7,311 nucleotides of DNA from an uncultured Collinsella sp. (GTDB taxonomy: Bacteria > Actinomycetota > Coriobacteriia > Coriobacteriales > Coriobacteriaceae). Position 1 is the first letter of the stretch, and the number at the start of each line of letters is the position of its first letter. The stretch is taken from assembly GCA_900549555.1 (NCBI GenBank), contig UROO01000093.1, positions 1-7,311 on the forward strand, in the 5' to 3' direction. A program made the position numbers and the translations under genes. Shown piece after piece: positions 1-5,257 of this stretch. The notes beneath the pieces were generated by a model. The model did not search any database, was not told the origin of the DNA, and saw nothing but the letters and a program-made list of their open reading frames with translations.

Positions 1-675
1 CTGCTGGTAGTTGGCAGCGGCGATCTGGATGCCGTAGACGGAGATGATTCCGCCACCCTCCTGAGTCGCGACACTCACGACGGACGGGGCCATGAGAGCA
101 CCGCCGAGGAGCATGCCCAGAACCGGAGAGGCGCCGAGCTTCTTAGCAGCGGCATAGCCCAGGTAAATGGGGATAAAGGTAAACGTGGCCTCGTACAGGG
201 TGGTGTAGAGGAACGTGTAGGTCGGATCGGTATCGGAGAGAACGCCGAGCATGGTGGGACCGAGGACCGCGGCGATGGTGCGGAACAGACCGCCGGCCAT
301 GAGCAGCGGGATCAGCTGGGTCATGGAGCCCGACAGATAGTCGAGGATGATGTTGGGCAGGTTCTTGAGCTCGAACTTCTCCTTAGGAGCGTCGAGGTTC
401 TCGTCGACCGCGGCACCCTGCTTGACGCCGGACATGGCGACGAACTCGGCGAGCACCTTGGGCACGTTCTGGCCGATGATGACCTGGAGCTGGCTGCCGG
501 CGAACTGGCAACCCAGAACACCCTTGACCTTCTTGATCTTCTCCACGTCGGCCTTGCTGTTATCCTTGAGCGTCAGACGCAGGCGCGTCATGCAGTTGGT
601 GGCGACGGCAACATTCTCCGCACCGCCCACGAGCTCGAGGACATCGGTGGCAATCTGCTTGTTATCTACTGCCAT
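1..675 (-). CDS. PTS transporter EIIBC, beta-glucoside/Glc family (3' end missing)
   Basis: This is the N-terminal 225 codons of a phosphotransferase-system permease, open to the window edge. Residues 1 to about 80 form an EIIB domain: Cys28 in the motif NCMTRLRL is the expected phosphorylation site. After a linker (about 85-105), an EIIC membrane domain begins, with hydrophobic stretches such as IPLLMAGGLFRTIAAVL and the family-typical FIPIYLGYAAAKKLG followed by PVLGMLLGGALMAPSVV. EIIB-EIIC order is that of BglF, TreB and ScrA-like proteins, which import and phosphorylate a sugar at the membrane. The substrate cannot be told from this part, and an EIIA domain may follow in the missing C-terminus. 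The start at 675 is chosen because GGAGG (682-686) lies six bases upstream; an in-frame ATG at 690 would overlap that site. The gene is divergent from the esterase and probably shares its control region. Confidence 0.93.
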   Translation of the reverse strand, partial: MAVDNKQIATDVLELVGGAENVAVATNCMTRLRLTLKDNSKADVEKIKKVKGVLGCQFAGSQLQVIIGQNVPKVLAEFVAMSGVKQGAAVDENLDAPKEKFELKNLPNIILDYLSGSMTQLIPLLMAGGLFRTIAAVLGPTMLGVLSDTDPTYTFLYTTLYEATFTFIPIYLGYAAAKKLGASPVLGMLLGGALMAPSVVSVATQEGGGIISVYGIQIAAANYQQ

Positions 676-696
676 GGGACCCCTCCCCATATCATC

Positions 697-726
697 GTGT
701 GCCTACCCGTTTGGACGTAGGCACGC
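697..726 (-). promoter_or_regulatory. Stem-loop in the PTS mRNA leader
   Basis: GTGCCTAC (699-706) and GTAGGCAC (717-724) are perfect 8-bp inverted arms around a 10-base loop; a G-T wobble and one G-C pair extend the stem outward. On the PTS transcript the structure ends about ten bases before the ribosome binding site and about 22 before the start codon. No U-run follows, so it is not a standard intrinsic terminator. It could be a leader hairpin affecting translation or mRNA stability, or a DNA operator. It does not visibly match the conserved RAT antiterminator that often controls bgl-type PTS genes. Confidence 0.5.
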
Positions 727-781
727 CTTTGACCCGGCGACTATAACCCCTTACGGCTGCCGAGCCCTTGGATACGCTGTC

Positions 782-823
782 GTAAACAATCTGTTTACTG
801 AACGTTTACAGCGCTTAGTTTAC
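782..823. promoter_or_regulatory. GTTTAC operator-like cluster, PTS side
   Basis: Four copies of one hexamer occur here: GTAAAC at 782-787 and GTTTAC at 793-798, 804-809 and 818-823. The first two form a 17-bp inverted repeat (782-798) with a 5-bp spacer. Successive copies start 11, 11 and 14 bp apart, so the first three sit on about the same face of the helix. This is the pattern of a dimeric regulator's binding site. It lies roughly 110-150 bp upstream of the PTS start codon. The regulator is not in the window; a LacI-family sugar repressor is a guess from context. Confidence 0.5.
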
Positions 824-960
824 ACGCAGCGTTGAATTTGTGGCACTTTTGCCGTTTGCAGTCCGGTGAACGGTAGGAAATCGGGGGTGAACGTAATTGA
901 ACGCTAAGGCATTACATATAGTGCCGTTTATTAATAAATAGCCGTCTACATGGGATTTTA

Positions 961-966
961 TATAAT
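961..966 (+). promoter_or_regulatory. Possible -10 element (TATAAT)
   Basis: A perfect TATAAT sits in an AT-rich run on the esterase strand. No good TTGACA-like box is found 16-18 bp upstream, and the element is about 200 bp from the esterase start, so it may need an activator or may be a chance match. Confidence 0.22.
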
Positions 967-982
967 CTGGCACCCAAATGCC

Positions 983-1000
983 TTGTTGACCCATCAACAA
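983..1000. promoter_or_regulatory. Inverted repeat TTGTTGA-N4-TCAACAA
   Basis: Seven-base perfect arms (983-989 and 994-1000) flank a 4-base centre. The size fits an operator for a helix-turn-helix dimer, or a small hairpin. It has no U-run and differs in sequence from the GTTTAC elements, so if it is an operator it likely serves a second regulator. Confidence 0.35.
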
Positions 1001-1018
1001 AAGCCCTGCTAGAAAGTA

Positions 1019-1115
1019 GTAAACGAGTGTTTAGTAGTTCATTGAGCGTTTGATGTGACCGTTTACCGAGTTCATCTGCTTATTCTCTAATTCTGCTTTA
1101 CACTAAACATGTTTA
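1019..1115. promoter_or_regulatory. GTTTAC/GTAAAC operator-like cluster, esterase side
   Basis: GTAAAC (1019-1024) faces GTTTAG (1029-1034) across four bases, GTTTAC recurs at 1061-1066, and a perfect 12-bp palindrome TAAACATGTTTA spans 1104-1115. A TTTACA at 1097-1102 could be a -35 box with TATTGC (1121-1126) as a weak -10; if so, the palindrome would sit between them, a classic repressor position. The cluster lies 50-150 bp upstream of the esterase start and repeats the motif found on the PTS side, suggesting that one regulator controls both genes. Confidence 0.42.
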
Positions 1116-1151
1116 AATTGTATTGCCGCGATTGTTTGGCACGCGCGGCGC

Positions 1152-1159
1152 AAGGGAGG
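1152..1159 (+). promoter_or_regulatory. Ribosome binding site that fixes the esterase start
   Basis: AAGGGAGG lies six bases before the ATG at 1166. An in-frame ATG 19 codons earlier (1109) lies inside the palindrome 1104-1115 and has no purine-rich site before it, so 1166 is preferred. Confidence 0.8.
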
Positions 1160-1165
1160 CAGCTC

Positions 1166-2503
1166 ATGGAACTCAAATCGCGTACCTACGCAACCGTCAC
1201 CACCTTGGGCGACTTTGGCCCCTGGATCAGCAAGGTCGTTCTCGACCTGCCCTGCACCGTGCGCGCCAACGATGTCGATGCGAACACTTTCCATATATAT
1301 GTAGAGCGTCACGAGCGCACGGGCGAGGTCCTGATGCGCAAGGAGCACGGCGCCGACCATGCCGCGCCCTCCGTGGGTTACATCGACGTTCTCGCCGCGT
1401 ATCCGTGTGACGAGAACGGCCGCAAGCTCGCCGTGGGCACCCATGTGGCACTCGAGGTCGCCGAGCAGCGCCTGACCAAAAAGATCGAAGGCGGCGTCAT
1501 GGGCTCGCGCATGCTCGATGACCAGCTGCGCATCACGCAGCTCGCGGCTCTTCCCGGTAACGACGGCGACGACCCCACCTGCGGCCTGGTCTTCGATGCC
1601 TGTCGCGGCGACATCTGCCCCGCGCTCAAGGGCTGGAGCAATGCCGTACAAAAGACCGCCGTCAATGGTATTGCGCTCGATTACGGCTTCTTTGAGCCCA
1701 GCTTTAAGGCAGAGGACTCGGCCTGCTTCAATCCCTTCGCGCCCGAGGCCATGGTCGTGCCCCAAAAGGCCCCGCTCGTGGTGTACCTACACGGCGCCGG
1801 TGAAGGCAAGGGTACCACGCAGGGCGAAGGCGCCACGCGCGCCTATATCGGCAACCGCGTGACAGCCATTAGCCAGGCGCAAATCCAGCGCTACTTTGGC
1901 GGCTTTGCCTGGGTGCTCGTGCCGCAGTCGCCGACGTTTTGGATGGACAACGGCGTCGAGCAGCTCGGCCGCTCCAACCAGAGCATCTACTCCCCCGTAC
2001 TCAAGGCGCTCATTGACGAGTTTGTCGCCGAGCATGCCGAGCGCATCGACACCGACCGCATCGTGGTCGCTGGCCTTTCCAACGGCGGTTTTATGACCCT
2101 GCGCCTATGCGCCGACTACCCCGATTTCTTCGCCGCCGGCCTTCCCTGCTGCGCCCCGTGGTACAACGCCACGGACGAGGACGTTGCCGCGCTCGCCAAG
2201 ACGCCGCTGTGGTTTACGCACTCCAAGGGCGATGAGCTCGTGTCGCCGCAGCAGACCGTGCTGCCGCTCACAGCGCGCCTGCGCGACGCCGGAGCCAACG
2301 TGCACCTTACCTACTTTAGCCATGTCGAGGACCTGACCGGGCGCTATCGCGAGGCCGATGGCTCGCCTAAGAAGACGTTCAACCACGGCGTGTGGATCCA
2401 CCAATTCAACGACCTGTGTTATCAAGACTTCGACGGGGGCAACGTACTCATCGACGGCGAGCCGGTGGGCTGCTGGGAGTGGTCGGCCAGGGTCGATAGG
2501 TAA
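1166..2503 (+). CDS. EstA-like alpha/beta-hydrolase (esterase/peptidase) with N-terminal Ig-like domain
   Basis: A 445-residue protein of two parts. Residues 1 to about 130 look like the beta-rich Ig-like domain found in front of EstA-type esterases. From about 165 to the end is an alpha/beta-hydrolase fold. VVYLHGAG (HG at 209-210) forms the oxyanion-hole region, GLSNGG places the nucleophile at Ser305, Asp356 in HSKGDELVSP is the likely acid, and His407 in NHGVW is the likely base. The triad therefore appears complete. There is no signal peptide or membrane segment, so it probably acts in the cytoplasm. Family members hydrolyse esters or act like prolyl oligopeptidases; an imported acylated glycoside would fit the divergent PTS gene, but that is inference. 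The hairpin element begins 11 bp after the stop. Family level is fairly certain; the substrate is unknown. Confidence 0.88.
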   Translation: MELKSRTYATVTTLGDFGPWISKVVLDLPCTVRANDVDANTFHIYVERHERTGEVLMRKEHGADHAAPSVGYIDVLAAYPCDENGRKLAVGTHVALEVAEQRLTKKIEGGVMGSRMLDDQLRITQLAALPGNDGDDPTCGLVFDACRGDICPALKGWSNAVQKTAVNGIALDYGFFEPSFKAEDSACFNPFAPEAMVVPQKAPLVVYLHGAGEGKGTTQGEGATRAYIGNRVTAISQAQIQRYFGGFAWVLVPQSPTFWMDNGVEQLGRSNQSIYSPVLKALIDEFVAEHAERIDTDRIVVAGLSNGGFMTLRLCADYPDFFAAGLPCCAPWYNATDEDVAALAKTPLWFTHSKGDELVSPQQTVLPLTARLRDAGANVHLTYFSHVEDLTGRYREADGSPKKTFNHGVWIHQFNDLCYQDFDGGNVLIDGEPVGCWEWSARVDR

Positions 2504-2514
2504 TCCGTCCCTTC

Positions 2515-2637
2515 GCGGGGGCCGGGGTTTAGTTTTGCAAACGTCCTCGGGCATGCATGGGCTGGCGCTTTGCGCTTCGCGCTGCGCCCGCCCATGCCCC
2601 CTGCGGAATGTTTGCAAAACTAAACCCCGGTCCCCGC
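2515..2637. repeat. Long nested inverted repeat (palindromic element or MITE-like)
   Basis: The outer arms are 2515-2542 and 2610-2637. Of these, 21 bp (2522-2542 with 2610-2630) are perfectly complementary, followed outward by one G-T position and six more pairs. A second inverted repeat lies inside: 2555-2568 pairs with 2584-2597 with one mismatch. The 15-base tip is GC-rich. As RNA it would fold into a very stable interrupted hairpin of about 120 bases. No U-run follows on either strand, so it is not a canonical terminator, although it could still limit read-through or protect mRNA ends. No obvious target-site duplication is seen. The size and architecture suggest a dispersed REP- or MITE-type sequence; copy number cannot be judged from one window. 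Confidence 0.75.
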
Positions 2638-2766
2638 TGCGTTGCCATTGTCGTTGACCCTGACCGGGCACTTCCGGCAGCGCGCCGGGTCGGTGGCGAT
2701 GGGGGCGTGGGTCCCGTCTTGCCTTGCGCGTAACTGGCTGAATTGATTTTGATTGGAGCTGTTCCT
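2638..2766 (+). other. Leader region of the DUF1593 gene
   Basis: Between the inverted repeat and the next gene lie about 130 bp with no convincing promoter. TTGCCT (2719-2724) and ATTGAT (2742-2747) have 17-bp spacing but match poorly. The ribosome binding site GGAG (2755-2758) is eight bases before the ATG at 2767, which favours that start over the in-frame TTG at 2743. Confidence 0.4.
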
Positions 2767-4278
2767 ATGTCCCAAGAGTTAACTCGGGTGATTGTTACCA
2801 CTGATATGGAAGTCGACGATATGAACTCGCTCGTTCATTTGGCTCTGTATCTCAATGTGCTTGATGTTCAGGCCGTGGTGTATACGGCTTCGCAGTATCA
2901 CTTTCTTGGGGATGGGGTTCATACGCTCGGCGAGGTGAATTCGCATTGGCGGACCAAAGGGCGTCGCTCTTATGAGTGGGATGTTGTGCCTCGTGAGCCC
3001 GATCCGCTGGCCGGCGAGCTTCGTGAGTATCGTCCGTTTCCCGAGCATTGGATTGAGAGTCTCTGGAGTAATGAATATGCCCAAGCTTGGCCGCAGTTGC
3101 AGGCAAATGCGGACGCTGCCGGTGAGCCGCCGTTTCCCACGCCTGCCCAGATGATCGAGCGCACCTTTGTGGGAAATGTTGCCTTTGAGGGTGATGTGGC
3201 TGAGGAAACTGAGGGGTCTCGCGTAATTGCTCAGGCAATTTTGGACGATGATCCGCGTACGTTATGGCTGCTCAGCTGGGGTGGCATGAACACCATCGTT
3301 CGCGCCCTCATGAGTATTGCCGAGCGCTATCGCGCCACGCCCGAATGGCCTGCCGTACAGCAGCGGGTCTATCAAAAAGTGCGCGTGATGGGCGTTGCCG
3401 ATGGCATAGGGCAGGACAACTCATGGCTCGACCATGGGCACGAGCTCTTTCCCGAGTTCACCTTTTGGTGCGTGCCCTATATGTATGGCGGCTATGTCGA
3501 CGCCAAGACGGCTCAGCCCGATACGCTGCCACTGTTTAAGGCTCCCTGGCCCGAGCAGAATCTCACGCAGGGCAACGGCCCCCTCATGGCACGCTATATG
3601 CTCTATGGCGATGGTAAGGTCTACGAAAACGAGCCCGAGCGCTTTCAGTTTGGCAAGCATGCCCGTCTGGATTGGGGTCTAGAAGGCATGCCCGCGATGC
3701 AGTTTGAGCGCGGCGACTTTATGGCCGAAGGCGACAGCATGACCTATATTCCGCTGCTGCCGTTTGGCCTACGCGGCATCGATGACCGCGACTTCGACAC
3801 GCTGCTCGGCCGCATGTTTCTTGATGGGCATCCCGATGCGGACGCACCCGCCACCTTTGCCGCCATCGGCACGCCCGCAGGCAACAACCCCAATCCCTAT
3901 CTGCGCGCCTATCAGGAAGACTTTGCCGCCCGCGCGCAATGGTGCGCCCATGATCCGGCAGCCTGCTCGCATCCGGCATATGTTGTCGAGGTCACGGCCG
4001 ACCGCAGCGCTACAGCCGGCGAGCGCGTCACCCTTGCGGCGACCATCGTCGACCCCGACGACAAGGGCTTCGATGCACATTGGAATGTCGCCGTGGACCC
4101 GTCGAGCTATGCAGGCGCCCAAGATTTGTCGCTGTGGCAGGAATGCACGGTGAGCGCCGCCTTCATCGTACCCGCCGACGCGCAGCCCGGCGACCGCTTC
4201 GTGCTCACCCTTACCGTGCAGACGCGCGCCGAGCGCCCCTGCAGCCGCTACGCCCAAGTTGCCGTGACCGTGGCATAG
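2767..4278 (+). CDS. Sde182/DUF1593-family nucleoside-hydrolase-like protein
   Basis: A 503-residue protein that fits the DUF1593 (Sde0182, nucleoside-hydrolase-like) family. The N-terminal motif TTDMEVDDMNS (Asp13, Glu15, Asp17, Asp18) corresponds to the metal-binding Asp cluster of nucleoside hydrolases. LLSWGGMNT (168-176) matches the family's W-G-G-x-N-T motif, and GQDNSWL (215-221) followed by ELFPEF matches its Q-D...FP segment. Residues from about 403 to the end form a separate beta-rich domain like the Sde0182 C-terminal domain. There is no signal peptide, so it is probably cytoplasmic, unlike many secreted homologues from plant-wall degraders. The reaction is unproven; hydrolysis of an N- or O-glycosidic bond is the family-level guess. 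It follows the esterase on the same strand, 263 bp away across a large hairpin, so co-transcription is uncertain. Third-position GC rises from about 55% in the first 58 codons to about 81% in codons 419-476 (hand count). Confidence 0.88.
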   Translation: MSQELTRVIVTTDMEVDDMNSLVHLALYLNVLDVQAVVYTASQYHFLGDGVHTLGEVNSHWRTKGRRSYEWDVVPREPDPLAGELREYRPFPEHWIESLWSNEYAQAWPQLQANADAAGEPPFPTPAQMIERTFVGNVAFEGDVAEETEGSRVIAQAILDDDPRTLWLLSWGGMNTIVRALMSIAERYRATPEWPAVQQRVYQKVRVMGVADGIGQDNSWLDHGHELFPEFTFWCVPYMYGGYVDAKTAQPDTLPLFKAPWPEQNLTQGNGPLMARYMLYGDGKVYENEPERFQFGKHARLDWGLEGMPAMQFERGDFMAEGDSMTYIPLLPFGLRGIDDRDFDTLLGRMFLDGHPDADAPATFAAIGTPAGNNPNPYLRAYQEDFAARAQWCAHDPAACSHPAYVVEVTADRSATAGERVTLAATIVDPDDKGFDAHWNVAVDPSSYAGAQDLSLWQECTVSAAFIVPADAQPGDRFVLTLTVQTRAERPCSRYAQVAVTVA

Positions 4279-4382
4279 CAAGTGGCAGACCCCACATTCG
4301 GCAAGGAGTGTCCCCAACTGCCACTCATTTAAGTACGTCCCCAATGAGTGGCCGAAGAGTGTCCCCGACGACTAGTCAAAAA
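4279..4382. repeat. Intergenic hairpin/repeat cluster with GAGTGTCCCC units
   Basis: AGTGGCAG (4281-4288) can pair with CTGCCACT (4318-4325), while GCCACTCATT (4320-4329) pairs perfectly with AATGAGTGGC (4343-4352). The two hairpins share bases 4320-4325 and so exclude each other. GAGTGTCCCC occurs twice, at 4306-4315 and 4357-4366, and ACGTCCCC lies between them. No U-tract follows the second hairpin. The arrangement resembles a REP-like intergenic element. Being directly after the DUF1593 stop, it may also act on that transcript's 3' end. Confidence 0.55.
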
Positions 4383-4398
4383 TGGGCCATATGTCCCA
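4383..4398. promoter_or_regulatory. Near-perfect 16-bp palindrome upstream of the zinc-ribbon/SPFH operon
   Basis: TGGGcCATATGtCCCA is symmetrical at seven of eight paired positions, with one mismatch (4387/4394). It lies about 100 bp before the first gene of the operon. A TTGAGC at 4413-4418 could be a -35 box, but no good -10 follows at the right spacing. It is an operator candidate only by shape and position. Confidence 0.28.
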
Positions 4399-4495
4399 GT
4401 TGTGGAGACTCGTTGAGCCGTCTGGGTATCGTGAAAGATCGTGCACTCCCCCATCATCAAAAGTGACACACGCTACCTGTTGATGGGAGGCAACC

Positions 4496-5233
4496 ATGGG
4501 CTTCTTTGACAAGATGTTCGAGAAGAAAGAGTGCGCGATTTGCGGTACCGAGCTGGGACTTTTGGGAAAGACCAAGATCAGCGAAGGCTACCTGTGCAAA
4601 GAGTGCGCCGGCAAGCTCTCCCCCTACTTCCACGGCTATCGCTCCAGCACCGCGGACGATATCCGCGAGCAACTCGCCTACCGCGAGGCCAATGCCGAAC
4701 GCCTGGCGTCGTTCAACCCTACGCGCACGCTCTCTGCCGGGCGCACCAACATCATGCTCGACGAAGACGCGGGCCTGCTGATCATTACCTCGCAGAGCCG
4801 CTGGCGCGATGCCAACCCCGACATCATCGAGTTCTCGCAGGTACTCGGCTGCGATATGGATATCGACGAGCAGCGCACCGAGATCTATCGCGAGACCAAG
4901 GACGGCGAGCGCGAGAGCTACAATCCGCCGCGCTATGACCTGGATTACGACTTTAACCTGACCATTCACGTCAACACGCCGTACTTTACCGAGATCAACC
5001 TGCGCGTGAACGACTCCACCATCGATCAGCGCGGGTCCATCGAGTACCGCGAGGCCAAGCGGCAGGCAACCGAAGTTCGCGATGCGCTGGTGCAGCTGCG
5101 CCAGGAAACGCGCGACAGCGTCGTGGCCGCCAAGGCCCCCAAGACCGCGGTCACCTGCCCCTTCTGCGGTGCAACCACCATTCCCGATGCCAGTGGGCGC
5201 TGCGAATACTGCGGCGGCGCCATCGGCGCATAG
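4496..5233 (+). CDS. DUF4428 domain protein with terminal zinc-binding Cys pairs
   Basis: A 245-residue soluble protein. The N-terminus has two CxxC pairs, Cys13/Cys16 and Cys34/Cys37, in the order FEKKECAICG...LLGK...GYLCKEC, matching the DUF4428 zinc-binding domain. The middle (about 75-190) is a beta-rich region with a hydrophobic LLIITS stretch and a charged segment, perhaps a PH-like fold common in such proteins. The C-terminus ends in a second zinc ribbon, Cys221/Cys224 with Cys236/Cys239. No signal peptide or membrane helix is seen. The start is fixed by GGGAGG (4485-4490), five bases before the ATG. It is the first gene of a probable three-gene operon; the next gene begins 24 bp after the stop. 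The biochemical function is unknown; a zinc-stabilised adaptor or scaffold partner of the membrane protein and SPFH protein is inferred from context. Confidence 0.87.
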   Translation: MGFFDKMFEKKECAICGTELGLLGKTKISEGYLCKECAGKLSPYFHGYRSSTADDIREQLAYREANAERLASFNPTRTLSAGRTNIMLDEDAGLLIITSQSRWRDANPDIIEFSQVLGCDMDIDEQRTEIYRETKDGERESYNPPRYDLDYDFNLTIHVNTPYFTEINLRVNDSTIDQRGSIEYREAKRQATEVRDALVQLRQETRDSVVAAKAPKTAVTCPFCGATTIPDASGRCEYCGGAIGA

Positions 5234-5257
5234 CCTCCGGCAGCGAAAGGACCGATC

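Larger units (their letters stand above)
676..1165. other. Divergent intergenic control region between PTS gene and esterase
   Basis: This 490-bp stretch has no convincing gene. It is visibly richer in A/T than the flanking coding DNA, especially from 895 to 1120. It holds the PTS leader hairpin, two clusters of GTTTAC/GTAAAC hexamers, an inverted repeat at 983-1000 and the 12-bp palindrome at 1104-1115. Short ORFs crossing it lack ribosome binding sites and recognisable sequence. A divergent promoter region with shared operators is the simplest reading. Confidence 0.7.

Noticed and set aside
347..835. 162-codon plus-strand open frame
   Set aside because: Lies opposite the PTS EIIB domain, whose minus-strand reading gives clear family motifs including NCMTRLRL.
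815..1000. Small minus-strand ORF in the divergent intergenic region
   Set aside because: No ribosome binding site and no recognisable sequence; overlaps palindromes and AT-rich control DNA.
2515..2637. Intrinsic terminator for the esterase gene
   Set aside because: The stem is far longer than usual and neither side is followed by a T-run; termination is possible but not supported by the canonical signature.
2105..2671. 188-codon minus-strand open frame crossing the inverted repeat
   Set aside because: Antisense to the esterase, with its start region made from the palindromic element; no coding signature.
2743..2766. Upstream TTG start for the DUF1593 gene
   Set aside because: The GGAG at 2755-2758 lies inside this extension and is correctly placed for the ATG at 2767.
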